From the NCBI RefSeq assembly GCF_000308455.1, contig NZ_BAFP01000058.1, forward strand, positions 1-36,737: DNA of 36,737 bases, in the 5' to 3' direction. Shown in pieces: positions 8,928 through 17,213 of the stretch. The DNA comes from Nocardia abscessus NBRC 100374 (GTDB taxonomy: Bacteria; Actinomycetota; Actinomycetes; Mycobacteriales; Mycobacteriaceae). The translations under genes were made by a program, and so were the position numbers. Position 1 is the stretch's first letter, and each line of letters starts with the position of its first letter. The notes beneath the pieces were generated by a model. It made no database searches, had not been told where the DNA came from, and saw nothing but the letters and a program-made list of their open reading frames with translations.

Positions 8928-9383
8928 TCAGGCCGGCTCTACTCGGAAGACCGCGATTCTGTCGGCTGCGCCTGCCACGGCATCAGGGGTCGGCGCATCA
9001 GCCAGACCGGTCGTGACGAGGCGGTTCGCCACAGAGCGAGGGCTTGTCCGGATCAGTTGACGCAGCAGCGGCGGGCGCTCTCGGATCGGGACTTCGACCA
9101 ACCGTGCAGTGGAGGCTCTCCTGCCCCGGTGCAGGGTCACGCAGTCGCCGGCCTGCTCCGCTCCTCGCGCGTTCGCGACCCATGCCGCGTTGGGGAACGC
9201 CTGGAAGATGTAGCGCCCGCCGTTCACCTCAATAACGGCGATGGGGAAGGTGCGCGGCTGTCCACTGCGACGTCCCGTGACGGTGAGCAGCTGCATAGGC
9301 CCGAAGGCGACGCCGGCCCGCTGCAGCGGCGCAATGACCTTGTTGAAGATGTTGGTCATGCGGCGATAACTGTGTGACTTCAC
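8928..9383 (-). CDS. DDN-type F420H2-dependent nitroreductase family protein
   Basis: A 151-residue protein of the deazaflavin-dependent nitroreductase/quinone reductase family (FDOR-A). Diagnostic parts are MQLLTVTGRRSGQPRTFPI near the N-terminus, which binds the cofactor phosphate, and AAWVANARGAEQAG with a following VTLHRGRR strand. Family members use reduced F420 to reduce quinones or nitro compounds at the membrane. The GTG start at 9383 is chosen because TCGGAGGA lies six bases upstream; the frame stays open for another 1 kb, but that part shows no homology to this family. Inverted repeats at 9506-9552 probably mark its promoter. It lies far from the LLM-class F420 enzyme of this window. 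Confidence 0.8.
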   Translation of the reverse strand: MKSHSYRRMTNIFNKVIAPLQRAGVAFGPMQLLTVTGRRSGQPRTFPIAVIEVNGGRYIFQAFPNAAWVANARGAEQAGDCVTLHRGRRASTARLVEVPIRERPPLLRQLIRTSPRSVANRLVTTGLADAPTPDAVAGAADRIAVFRVEPA

Positions 9384-10466
9384 GTCAGTCCTCCGACAGA
9401 TCAGGCCCATCGGCCGGTCTCCTGTGACCAGCGATAGGTGAGCAGGTGGTGCGTCGAGTCGGCGAACATCCCGTGACCCGATGCCCGCCATAGCGGCTTC
9501 GCACCGAAACGTCTCGCTGTGAGACGGTTTCAATACTATATGAAATTCATATCCCTGCAACCGCATCAGACGGTGTTCGATGCGGCCACCGTGCGTCCCC
9601 GGTGCCAGGGGCGCCGGTGGCGAGTTTGACGGGCGGCCTACGGGACGGGTGGGAAGTTGGCAGGGATGCCGAATGCTCCGCCTCCGGGAGCACAGCCCAG
9701 GCGTTTCTCGGTGTCCACCAGGCGACTTCGTCTCGTCGGGGAGATGGCTGTCGGCGGCTTTCCGCTGCCGCGGTCGCGGTGTTTTCCCGTTCGCGCCCCA
9801 GGGCTGCCCGTCCTTCTTGTCGTGGTGGAACGCCACCCATTGATCCGGTATGCGTGGCAGTTGCGGCACCCAGGTCGACTGGGGCACGGCGGATTCCCGG
9901 TTCTTCGCGGAGTGGGCCAGTGCTGTCTGGGCATTCGGCCTGATGTCTTGTTCGGCGGCGGGGCGGTCCGTGCCGCCGCTCATGGTCATGGTGTCGTCAC
10001 CAACTGGTGCTACATGTTCGACGCGCAGGTCGACGGTCGCTGCATGCGCTTTGTCGTGCCCCTCGGCGACGGCCTCGTCCCCGGCGGTGGATTGCTGCCC
10101 ATTGCGTCGATCGAAGCTCACTCCGGTGGATTCGTGTGAAGCCGACCCGAACGAGACGTGGCCGTGGGTCCCTGATGCCTCCGCTCCGTCCGCAGTCGTG
10201 CCGAGGAGCCTGCCCGCGTTCCGGTCATAACCCGCCGTGTGCGCTAGCGCATCGCCGATCTTCCGACCTCCGCCCGCGTAGTGTCCGCGCAACCCGACCG
10301 CAGATATCCGGTCGGCCCCAGAAATGAGAGGTGACGCGATCAATCGGCGGACGATCTCAGCCATCCATGTCATCAAACCTCCTCCAGCACCGAACTCGCC
10401 GCATATGCCTCCATCCTCGATAGCCTCGCGCACTCGACAGCCCGCCAACCAATTACCGGTCGACAC
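9384..10466 (-). pseudogene. Open minus-strand stretch, possible decayed effector gene
   Basis: The minus frame feeding into the DDN-type gene stays open for 1.08 kb. Between about 9750 and 10370 its product has a protein-like composition: a stretch rich in Asp, His, Gly and Thr, then IPDQWVAFHHDKKDGQPWG. Further downstream it turns into Arg/Pro/Ser-rich text, as expected after a frameshift. No start with a good ribosome site and no known domain can be assigned. It may be the remnant of a large secreted or phage-type protein. It is not the N-terminus of the DDN-type enzyme, which has its own strong start. Confidence 0.3.
9506..9552 (-). promoter_or_regulatory. Promoter region with two inverted repeats
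   Basis: Two structures lie about 120-170 bp upstream of the DDN-type gene. One is GAAAC-GTCTC-GCTGT-GAGAC-(G)-GTTTC at 9506-9531, a 10-bp stem with one bulged base. The other is ATATGAA-A-TTCATAT at 9538-9552, a perfect 7-bp repeat around one base. A TATAGT -10-like hexamer on the minus strand (9535-9540) overlaps the second repeat. The layout suits a promoter controlled by a TetR- or MarR-type repressor, with the first repeat in the leader. This is inference from sequence only. Confidence 0.5.
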
Positions 10467-10896
10467 CCGCCAGCCACCCGATTCGACTCAACCGCACTCC
10501 CCAACTCCCGCGAGCCGATGGTCCGTGGTGTCACCGTTTGCCCCGGCTGCGGACGATCGCCAGAGCCGGGACAATCAAACGTGCGATCAGCATGATCGAA
10601 CCTCAAGCAGTTGAGTGGCGCTCGAATTGTGCGGCAGACGTACGCAGGATCGAGCGGAGAACGTCATTGGTCCAGATATTCGGCAACAGACCCGGCCTCA
10701 ACCGTCCTTCGGAGAAACCCGGGAGGGCCTCAGGAAATACGATGCGCCGGGCCACGCCGCCGAGCAGCCAGCCGCGCGTGCACGACCCACCCGCCCGGCA
10801 GGATCAGCTCAGTTGACTCGGTCAATTGTGTGGCGTCCAGGTTGCGCAATATATCGGATCCAAAAGGATCGCAGATCACGCTATCGATGCCGCTAT
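10467..10896. other. Gene-free stretch
   Basis: About 430 bp upstream of the decayed minus-strand frame and downstream of the small secreted protein. Open frames here overlap in all directions with no protein-like product. I see no repeats or RNA gene. Confidence 0.4.
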
Positions 10897-11151
10897 CTAT
10901 TGACTTGCCAAACATTTTCTGTAATCGGCCCGAGCCGAATCGTAACACCGCTTTCTCGCATCGATGTTATCGTACTTTTCATCACAGATATCGATCAATT
11001 TCTTATACATGATATCGCAATTTTTGCTCGCAGTCCGGGTTTCATAATGGTGAACCGGCTGCACACCTTCGGCCATAACCGAACCGGATCCGAGGCCCGC
11101 AGCAGCACTCGATAAAGTAGCCGCAACGACCACCATTAGCAGTTTACGCAT
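10897..11151 (-). CDS. Small secreted protein with CX10C-X12-CX10C pattern
   Basis: An 84-residue protein. Residues 1-27 form a Sec signal peptide: MRKLL, a hydrophobic core, and a likely cut after SVMA. The mature part of about 57 residues is highly charged and contains four cysteines spaced C-x10-C-x12-C-x10-C, each pair on a predicted amphipathic helix. Two helices linked by two disulfides would give a helical hairpin, topologically like CHCH (twin CX9C) proteins, although homology is not implied. The start has AGGAG eight bases upstream. An in-frame upstream ATG at 11265 also has a GGGAG, but would bury the signal peptide. The gene is noticeably more AT-rich than its neighbours, suggesting foreign origin. 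Function unknown; an extracellular peptide or toxin-like factor is possible. Confidence 0.7.
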   Translation of the reverse strand: MRKLLMVVVAATLSSAAAGLGSGSVMAEGVQPVHHYETRTASKNCDIMYKKLIDICDEKYDNIDARKRCYDSARADYRKCLASQ

Positions 11152-11843
11152 TCTTTGATCTCCTATGAACTGATACAAAATCGAAATCTGCATAACTCGT
11201 TGGGCGGATCGAGTTTTCTGACCAGACAAATTCGCATCAGGCGTGCGATCTGCGACAGTGCTCATTACGACTCCCGTCCCTTACCGACGGCAATGCCGAA
11301 GAAGTCGCTGACCAGGTATACCGAATTCGGTCTCTCTTACGAACCATCAATCCGCCTTCGGAAATACCACTGCGTTCGTGTCGAACCGCCTTGGGATGAG
11401 AACGTCTTTGACCGCTGTCGCGAGTTCGCTCAGCTCGCAACTCCTCGTCCGCCTCCGACTGAACCCTTCACCAGGTTTGATTGCGACACACCCTTCTGCC
11501 CGCAGGATGCGCACTATGAGCAGTCCGCGCGGGCCACCGGAAGCCCGCTGCGACCTCCAGCGCATAACATCGGTGCACAAACTGATCGAACACCCATTTT
11601 GCATTCGAACTCGAGGATCAACCATTACGCGGTTTGTCCTTCGGTTTGTACAACCTACGTTCCCTCGGAACCACCCGTATTGCTCGCAGACGCAGCGGCC
11701 CGATCGGCCGAAATCACCAGGACGAGATTCGACGTATTCGTTTGCGCCGCGTCACCGTCCTTACGCATTGGCGAACTGCGCTACAGCACATGGAAGCCTA
11801 CGTGGCGGCTGATGACCGCGCGCCAATTCGAGCCCGTACCGGG
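11152..11843. other. Gene-poor stretch, possible remnant
   Basis: About 690 bp between the small secreted protein and the WXG100-like effector. A minus-strand frame at 11347-11625 ends in a protein-like phrase (ELATAVKDVLIPRRFDTNAV). It then hits TGA, after which the same frame continues with WFVRETEFGIPGQRLL before another stop. This could be the tail of a dead gene. No start or family can be assigned. Confidence 0.3.
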
Positions 11844-13505
11844 TTACCGCGGCTTCGGCGGGTCGGATTCCGTCCTGCGAGACCCTGAAACATGCTGGTC
11901 CGACTCACCATCCGGCTCCTTCCGGGCGGCACGGTTGTCGACCGAGCGCGGCGGACGATCAGGGCGGTCTGGAGCGGACACGGTCCGCATCGCAACGGGA
12001 CTTGGCGAAATTCCCTTTGACCAGGGAGTCGGCTTCCATCTTCTCTTGGTGGCTGAACGAGGGTTGAGCGATCTGCCGCTGCGTGGAGTCGCTTTCGCAC
12101 CCGAGACCGACTGTAGGTCCGCCTGCCTCGCGCGCTGCCAAGGCGACGTCGGTTGCCGCATACCCTCCGAGAGCTGTGATCCCTGCCGGCCGCTCATGGT
12201 GCCCGTCGACCCATTCTGCCCGGACTCCGCCGCCGATCTGGCTTCTGGAGGCAAGGCACTTGCCGGTCCGCTTGCCCAGGATGGCGCAATCGGCCGCAGT
12301 ATCTCCGCATCGTCATCGTCCTGGCTCACCGGCCGCGAATCGCCTCGTTGGCTAGGTAACGCGCCGTCCAGGTCAATTCTGTCGTGCCGGTCGTGGAAGG
12401 CGCCGGGCGCACGCGGGTGACTTTCGGGAGCTATCGAGGCAGGCGGCGGTGCGATGCTCTGCGGGCGCGGATCTTCCAGGTTTGCTCCGGTCTCGCTGGG
12501 GAGATCCGGAGCTGTACGGCTATCTATCGCCGCATGCTCGGAGTTGTTGTCGACCGAACCACCGTCCCCGGGCCTTTCCCCTGCCAATGGGTCTCCCTGG
12601 GTGGCTTCAGCAATTGTTGGATGCTTCGTCCGTGTCGCTGCGGCTGCCTCGATCGCGCGTTCAGTGGCCGTGACAACCGGCGATTCGCCGACCGCGCCGA
12701 CAGGCGATCGGGTCAACGGCCGCTGGGACGGAGCGATCATGCCTCGCTCGGTTCCCGTGTCCGCATGGCTGCTGGTTGTGGTGAAGTCCAACGCCGCGAC
12801 GTTCTCCGCGAAAACCGCGGAGTGCTCGAGGATCCGGTCGGCGTGCGCGTCGAGCGCCGCGGCGTAGCGCAGTACCTCATCAGGTTCGATGTACAGCGGC
12901 ACCACTGTTGAGCTGTCCGGTGTGGGGACATCCAGCACGTCCTTCGCCGCACCGTAGACCGCTGGGTTGATCATCCGTTCAATTGTGTGTTCGAGCGGTT
13001 CGATCGCTTTGCTGATCACCTCGGCAGCGAGGTACGCGATCAAGGACTGCTCCATCGCGCTGACCAACCTGGTCGCGGCAGCACGAAGCGCTGTCGTCAA
13101 CGCCGCAGATATACCGCCAGTCGCTGCGGTGGCTGCCATCGAGGCCGCGTAGCTCGCTGCCATCGCCGTCAGTTCCGCCAGCACGGCGATCTTCACCGCC
13201 GTGATCACATCGGCCGCGATGTCGAGTGCCTTCGCTACCGCCCGGCACGCCTGGTCGAGGTCGGCCATATGTATCGCGCTCATTCTCGCCCACGAGGCGA
13301 CCAGCGCCTCATACGAATAGCCGGAATAGACCGAGCCCATATCGCGGACCACGTTAGAAGCGGACTCGTGAGTATTCTGCATGTTCGTTGCGAACGTCTG
13401 GACCTGACGTGCTAGTTCTCGCACCTGGTCTTCGTCGATGTCCGGATAGGGAACTCCGAGAAAGTTCAGAAATAGCGCCACCTCATGTGGCAAGTCGATT
13501 GCCAT
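11844..13505 (-). CDS. WXG100-like/CpnT-N-type ESX effector candidate
   Basis: A 553-residue protein. Residues 1-135 match the WXG100-like domain that opens CpnT-type and polymorphic ESX toxins: LNFLGVPYPDIDEDQVRELA, a long helix, and a YSYEALVASWARM segment before a second helix pair. Residues 105-190 are Ala-rich and hydrophobic. From residue 230 the chain is Pro/Ser/Ala/Asp-rich and probably disordered. No toxin fold is visible at the end. Downstream of about 12.2 kb another minus frame reads more like protein (AGITALGGYAATDVALAARE, through to a stop at 11959), so the real C-terminus may be frameshifted here. The ATG has no good ribosome site and lies one base after the stop of a 78-codon frame, which suggests coupled translation. 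Confidence 0.7.
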   Translation of the reverse strand: MAIDLPHEVALFLNFLGVPYPDIDEDQVRELARQVQTFATNMQNTHESASNVVRDMGSVYSGYSYEALVASWARMSAIHMADLDQACRAVAKALDIAADVITAVKIAVLAELTAMAASYAASMAATAATGGISAALTTALRAAATRLVSAMEQSLIAYLAAEVISKAIEPLEHTIERMINPAVYGAAKDVLDVPTPDSSTVVPLYIEPDEVLRYAAALDAHADRILEHSAVFAENVAALDFTTTSSHADTGTERGMIAPSQRPLTRSPVGAVGESPVVTATERAIEAAAATRTKHPTIAEATQGDPLAGERPGDGGSVDNNSEHAAIDSRTAPDLPSETGANLEDPRPQSIAPPPASIAPESHPRAPGAFHDRHDRIDLDGALPSQRGDSRPVSQDDDDAEILRPIAPSWASGPASALPPEARSAAESGQNGSTGTMSGRQGSQLSEGMRQPTSPWQRARQADLQSVSGAKATPRSGRSLNPRSATKRRWKPTPWSKGISPSPVAMRTVSAPDRPDRPPRSVDNRAARKEPDGESDQHVSGSRRTESDPPKPR

Positions 13506-13506
13506 A

Positions 13507-13743
13507 TCACGCGTCAGGCGCCAGCCACCGCTGGGCGACTTCCAGCTTCATCCGCGCGATTGCGCGAAAACTCGTAGCAGGAACCGCACTTTGCCCACAA
13601 TGGCCGGACACCCCGGACCGTGGCACAGGTTCGCCGCCCCGGCCCGGTCGGCCACTGTATTCGGGTGAGCACCAGTCGCCCCTCGCGATGAAGTAGATCG
13701 TTGCCACCAAGCCGAATCTGATTGCTGGAGTCAACATTGGCAC
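13507..13743 (-). CDS. Hypothetical 78-residue protein upstream of the effector
   Basis: A GTG start with AAGGGGG six bases upstream gives VPMLTPAIRFGLVATIYFIA, then a Gly/Pro-rich middle and a helical end (ARMKLEVAQRWLAPDA). Its TGA stop is one base before the ATG of the effector gene, which itself lacks a ribosome site, so this frame may be needed to translate the effector. A competing 81-codon frame at 13514-13759 overlaps almost fully and starts with a GTGA overlap. I cannot exclude that one. No family recognised. Confidence 0.4.
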   Translation of the reverse strand: MPMLTPAIRFGLVATIYFIARGDWCSPEYSGRPGRGGEPVPRSGVSGHCGQSAVPATSFRAIARMKLEVAQRWLAPDA

Positions 13744-13909
13744 CGCCGGCCCCCTTCACCGGCGCGGCGGAATACGGAGGTCCGACATGACGTCATCTCG
13801 GGCAGCATATTCTCGATGCCCCACAGTCGTCGTCCGCATTGGCCGCACCACAATTGCGGCCGGGCCGACACGAAGTGGGTATGTGGGTTGCCGCGCCGCT
13901 CGCCTCCGG

Positions 13910-14776
13910 TCACGACCGAGGCGACGCCGCAACGACCGGCCCCCTCTCGAGATCGGACGTGACAGCACCGCTCAGCCGGCGCAGCGCCGACTCCGCCTCC
14001 GAACCGGGCGCGCCGGTGAAGACGATCAGCATCTGCTCGGAATCCTGCGGCAGCCGAGCGATCTCGTAGAACAGGGTGATGCAATCGAGCTCCGGATGGA
14101 CGAAGCACAAGGTCCCGTGTGACTTCGTCCGCACCGGATGCAGATCCCACTCGCGGCGGAATTCGACACTGTGAGTGCGCAATTCGTCCACCAGCTCGGA
14201 CAACTGGACATCATCGGGGTATCGCCCCGCCATCGTCCGCAGGTGCGCAACCAGTTCGCGCACCGTCACGGCCCGATCGGGAAAACGCCCACCCCCTGCA
14301 GCAGCCAGCAGGTGCAAGCGGGCAAGGTTCCGCTGCACCGGACGCCATTGACCGAAGTCCCCGAACAGCGCAGCCGCCAGGCGGTTCCAAGCCAGCACAT
14401 CCAGCCGGTGCCCCACCACCAAGGCGGGCGCGGCAATCCAATCCAGCAGCTGCCGAACACCCTGCCGAACACCGAGTTCGACCGGCACAGGATCGAGCAG
14501 GTGCGGACGGGCCAGCAGGAACATGTGGGCGCGTTCGTCGCGACCGAGCCGCAACGCCGTCGCCACGGCGTCCAGCACCGCATCCGACACATTAGGCGTG
14601 CGGCCTTGTTCGAGCCGCACGTAGTAGTCGACACTCATCCCGGCCAGGTGTGCCAACTCCTCGCGACGCAACCCCTCCACGCGTCGGCGGCCACCTCCGT
14701 CGACCAGTCCGGCCTGCTCAGGGGTAATCCGAGCCCGCCGCGATTGCAGGAACTCGGTCAACGCAGATCCACGCAC
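13910..14776 (-). CDS. XRE-family regulator with MmyB-like ligand domain
   Basis: A 288-residue regulator. The first 80 residues hold a helix-turn-helix of the actinobacterial type: LTEFLQSRRARITPEQAGL, then RRRVEGLRREELAHLAGMS and VDYYVRLEQGR. Residues 95-280 match the MmyB-like PAS-related ligand-binding domain, including LDWIAAPALVVGHRLDVLAWN and FRREWDLHPVR. Such proteins usually repress neighbouring reductases or transporters and bind a small hydrophobic ligand. The GTG start at 14776 follows GTGAGGTG; the open frame extends 14 codons further. An ATTGTCA-N7-TGGCAAT site lies 52 bp upstream (14828-14848) and resembles the operators of the ABM genes in this window. Confidence 0.85.
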   Translation of the reverse strand: MRGSALTEFLQSRRARITPEQAGLVDGGGRRRVEGLRREELAHLAGMSVDYYVRLEQGRTPNVSDAVLDAVATALRLGRDERAHMFLLARPHLLDPVPVELGVRQGVRQLLDWIAAPALVVGHRLDVLAWNRLAAALFGDFGQWRPVQRNLARLHLLAAAGGGRFPDRAVTVRELVAHLRTMAGRYPDDVQLSELVDELRTHSVEFRREWDLHPVRTKSHGTLCFVHPELDCITLFYEIARLPQDSEQMLIVFTGAPGSEAESALRRLSGAVTSDLERGPVVAASPRS

Positions 14777-14827
14777 AGTGCACCTCACTTGACGATGAAT
14801 ATGCGACTCATAATACACGGTTCTCCA

Positions 14828-14848
14828 ATTGTCACCCTAACTGGCAAT
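14828..14848. promoter_or_regulatory. Candidate third MarR operator (ATTGTCA-N7-TGGCAAT)
   Basis: A 21-bp imperfect inverted repeat with half-sites ATTGTCA and TGGCAAT around 7 bp. By my count it matches the operator at 22953-22973 at 17 of 21 positions. It sits 52 bp before the start of the MmyB-type regulator, in a non-coding gap. It may put that regulator under the same MarR protein, or be chance. Confidence 0.4.
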
Positions 14849-14942
14849 AGGTCGATATCGTTGACACGAACTCGCGGAGCCGCACCTCAGTCCGGCAGAA
14901 CTCTGACCGGGGCCCGCGGATCAGCAGGTCACGGTGGCTAGT

Positions 14943-15404
14943 TCAGCTGTCGCGGTGTCGGCGGACCCCGGCATCGATCGCCTCTTCCACCTGACCGAGA
15001 AAGTCGGCGATGAGTTGCAGATCCCGAACGTCGTACGCGCCCATCAAGTCGCGCCAGGCGCTGACCACAGGCAGGAATACCGGCGCGATCGCGGCGCTGG
15101 CTCGCTCCACCTGGAGTTCCACGACTACCCGTCGACGGTCCGCAGTGTCGCGAGTGCGAATCACGAATCCCGACCGCTCCAGCCGATCGACCACAGTGGT
15201 CACCGCGGCCGTGGTGAGCCCCGTGCGGCGCGCCAGCTCCCCAGCAGCGAGTGGTCCGCGCTGAAGCAACTGGATGCACTGCAGGTCGGTGGGATTGACT
15301 CCGATCACTCCGGCCGCGGCGTGGTTCATCTCCGCAGCGCGCTGCGTGGTGCTCCTGAGTCGATCTGAGATTTCCCTGATAACGCGAGCCCGCTCACTTG
15401 ACAT
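14943..15404 (-). CDS. MarR-family transcriptional regulator
   Basis: A 153-residue winged-helix regulator. The core runs from NPTDLQCIQLLQRGPLAAGE through LARRTGLTTAAVTTVVDRLE (recognition helix) to the wing RSGFVIRTRDTADRRRVVVEL. The DxRR signature of the MarR wing is present. N- and C-terminal helices form the dimer interface. AAGGAG lies seven bases before the ATG at 15404. It is divergent from the secreted two-repeat protein at 15523. The 118-bp gap holds the near-palindrome ATGTCTAGAACAT (15428-15440), a plausible operator, so it probably controls itself and that gene. The ligand is unknown. Confidence 0.88.
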   Translation of the reverse strand: MSSERARVIREISDRLRSTTQRAAEMNHAAAGVIGVNPTDLQCIQLLQRGPLAAGELARRTGLTTAAVTTVVDRLERSGFVIRTRDTADRRRVVVELQVERASAAIAPVFLPVVSAWRDLMGAYDVRDLQLIADFLGQVEEAIDAGVRRHRDS

Positions 15405-15427
15405 CCCCAAACTCCTTCGCAACTCTT

Positions 15428-15440
15428 ATGTCTAGAACAT
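15428..15440. promoter_or_regulatory. Near-palindrome in divergent MarR/secreted-protein gap
   Basis: ATGTCTAGAACAT is an almost perfect inverted repeat centred between the divergent starts at 15404 and 15523. Position and form fit a MarR operator. It is unlike the ATTGTCA-type sites, so a different MarR protein probably binds it. Confidence 0.4.
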
Positions 15441-15522
15441 CTACTCATCTCGAACTCATATTAACTACGGGACGCGCGTCACCTTGAGGGCGCCCCACGA
15501 GCCTTCATCTCGGAGGACGGAC

Positions 15523-16434
15523 ATGCACTATCCCAAACTCGCGACCACGTCATCGTGGACGCGCCGCATCCTGCTGCCACTCACGGTGGCGACAGCGGCG
15601 ATCGCCTGCACACCACAGCCGAGCCAGGCCGACGACCGAAGCACCGTTGTCGAGAAGTACCTGGGTAAATGGAACTACACCCAGCCGGATCGCACCACGA
15701 TGACCAACATCACGGTGTCGGACGCACCCGGCCGGACCCACGTACCCACGATCGGAGATCTCGTGGTGACCGCGGAGGGACCGGACCGGATCGTCGGCCG
15801 CACGGATCTCGGATGCACCTGGAGATTCAAGGCGACCGCCGCATCGCTGGAGCTGGACCCACCGGCCCAGCTGTGCCACAACCCAACTCAGAACGTCGAA
15901 TACACCGTCACTCAATGGACGGTCACCGTGGACGGCGACCAGGAGAAGGAGACCATTCGCGCCAAGACTCATCGCCCCGACCGCGACTACGACTTCCTGC
16001 TGGAGAACGGCGTACGCACCAAGACCGAGGAGTACGACCCGCAGGCCGCAGAAAAGTTCACCGGCACATGGGCATACGATCCCGCAGACCCCGCCGCAGG
16101 AATCAACATGCGTGCCACGGTCCGCCCAGCACCTGACGGCACCCGTCCCATGCAACAGTCGCAGGAGCAAGGGAACGTACGGATCATGCGGGATTACGAC
16201 AACAGAATCACCGCCCGAACCGACGACGGGTGCACATGGTCTCTGTTGGCACGGGGAAATACCGCCCGACTCGATCCCGCCGTCCAAACGTGCACACGGC
16301 CCACATCCACCGCGATAACCCTGCGGTCCTGGACCATCACCACCGACGGGAGACGCCAGGCCTCGATGATGACCGGAACCGACGAACAGGGCGGCAACTT
16401 CATCCTCGGCACCGGCAGCCTCACCCAGCGCTGA
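15523..16434 (+). CDS. Secreted two-repeat (GTW/GCTW) protein, paralogue 1
   Basis: A 303-residue exported protein. The start is the ATG with GGAGGA six bases upstream (MHYPKLATT). The signal peptide has a hydrophobic core ending TAAIACTPQ, so a lipoprotein cut before Cys or a Sec cut after SQA are both possible. The mature part holds two homologous units of about 125 residues. Unit 1 has YLGKWNYTQPD, GRTDLGCTW, a later cysteine and a QWTVTVDG strand. Unit 2 has FTGTWAYDPAD, ARTDDGCTW, a later cysteine and a SWTITTDG strand. Each unit probably forms a small beta barrel with one disulfide. The protein at 18884-19750 has the same architecture. I do not recognise the family. A strong hairpin follows the stop. 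The neighbouring divergent MarR gene may control it. Confidence 0.85.
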   Translation: MHYPKLATTSSWTRRILLPLTVATAAIACTPQPSQADDRSTVVEKYLGKWNYTQPDRTTMTNITVSDAPGRTHVPTIGDLVVTAEGPDRIVGRTDLGCTWRFKATAASLELDPPAQLCHNPTQNVEYTVTQWTVTVDGDQEKETIRAKTHRPDRDYDFLLENGVRTKTEEYDPQAAEKFTGTWAYDPADPAAGINMRATVRPAPDGTRPMQQSQEQGNVRIMRDYDNRITARTDDGCTWSLLARGNTARLDPAVQTCTRPTSTAITLRSWTITTDGRRQASMMTGTDEQGGNFILGTGSLTQR

Positions 16435-16446
16435 TCGCGCGGTTAC

Positions 16447-16478
16447 GGTGGTCGCCCGCCCCCTGGCGAGCGACCACC
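16447..16478 (+). terminator. Hairpin terminator after secreted protein
   Basis: GGTGGTCGC at 16447-16455 pairs perfectly with GCGACCACC at 16470-16478. Four inner pairs follow after one mismatch, closing on a CCCT loop. It lies 13 bp after the stop at 16434 and between converging genes. There is no T-tract, as is common in actinobacteria. It could act for both directions. Confidence 0.65.
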
Positions 16479-16706
16479 ATCCGCGCAAGCATCACGGCGC
16501 CACTACATCTCACCCAGTGCCCAGACGAGATTCCGCCCATCCTGGCCGTTTCGGATCGCGCCACGCCGAAAGAGTCGCCGGCGCAGCCTCAGCAAGACCC
16601 GAACCGGCGAGGAGGCAATGCCCTCACAATCACAGGCTCAGGCCCATTATCGCCGCTCGTTACACCTGCACTTCGCCGATAGACAGACACCGATCCGTGC
16701 GGCACG

Positions 16707-17213
16707 TTAGCCGGCGGCAAGTTGGTCGGTCGCCTCTCGTCCCGCTCCCGTCGTTCGCTGCAGGAAATCTGCGATCAGTTCGAGTTGCTCATCGCTGTAC
16801 TCGCCGCATAACTCGTCCATCAGGGCGTTCATGCCCGAGAAGTGCCGGAACAGTTCCCCGCTACGGTCGCGGACCGCCCGGGCAGTGACCAACCGCCGAT
16901 CGGCCGAATCGCGCTCACGAACGACCCAGCCGCCACGCTCGAGCCGATCGAGAATGCCGGTCATAGTGGCCGGATGCAATCCCGCGAGCCGGGCAAGAGC
17001 ACTCGGGCTCAAGCCGCCGTGGCGGTTGATGATGTCCAGGCAATCCAGATCGACGTCCTTGAGCTCGATCCGAGTGCCGACCTGGTGGTTGAGCACGGAC
17101 AGCTGAACGCGCAGATCCCGCAGCGACTGCTTAACGGTCGTCACCAACCTCCGGCGCTCGCGCGCCTTACTCACCTTCGGCTCGGACTTCACGCCACCAA
17201 CCCTCCAACTCAT
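16707..17213 (-). CDS. MarR-family transcriptional regulator
   Basis: A 168-residue winged-helix protein. The HTH core includes LDCLDIINRHGGLSPSALAR, a recognition helix with HPATMTGILDRLE, and the wing RGGWVVRERDSADRRLVTA with the DxRR signature. The C-terminal LELIADFLQR helix is the dimerisation helix, closely similar to that of the MarR at 14943 (LQLIADFLGQ), so the two may be related copies. The ATG at 17213 has CGGAG six bases upstream. A GTG eight codons in, after GGAGGG, is an alternative start. It converges on the secreted protein gene. Upstream lies 250 bp without a gene, then the broken kinase-like gene. Confidence 0.85.
   Translation of the reverse strand: MSWRVGGVKSEPKVSKARERRRLVTTVKQSLRDLRVQLSVLNHQVGTRIELKDVDLDCLDIINRHGGLSPSALARLAGLHPATMTGILDRLERGGWVVRERDSADRRLVTARAVRDRSGELFRHFSGMNALMDELCGEYSDEQLELIADFLQRTTGAGREATDQLAAG

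Noticed and set aside
8928..10466. DDN-type enzyme as a 512-residue protein
   Set aside because: A strong ribosome site and promoter-like repeats lie just before the GTG at 9383, and the extra 360 residues have no relation to the family.
11155..12420. Long plus-strand frame of 421 codons
   Set aside because: It lies antisense to the effector gene and a remnant region, has a Pro/Arg/Ser-rich product without motifs, and has no ribosome site tied to a family start. Treated as a shadow.
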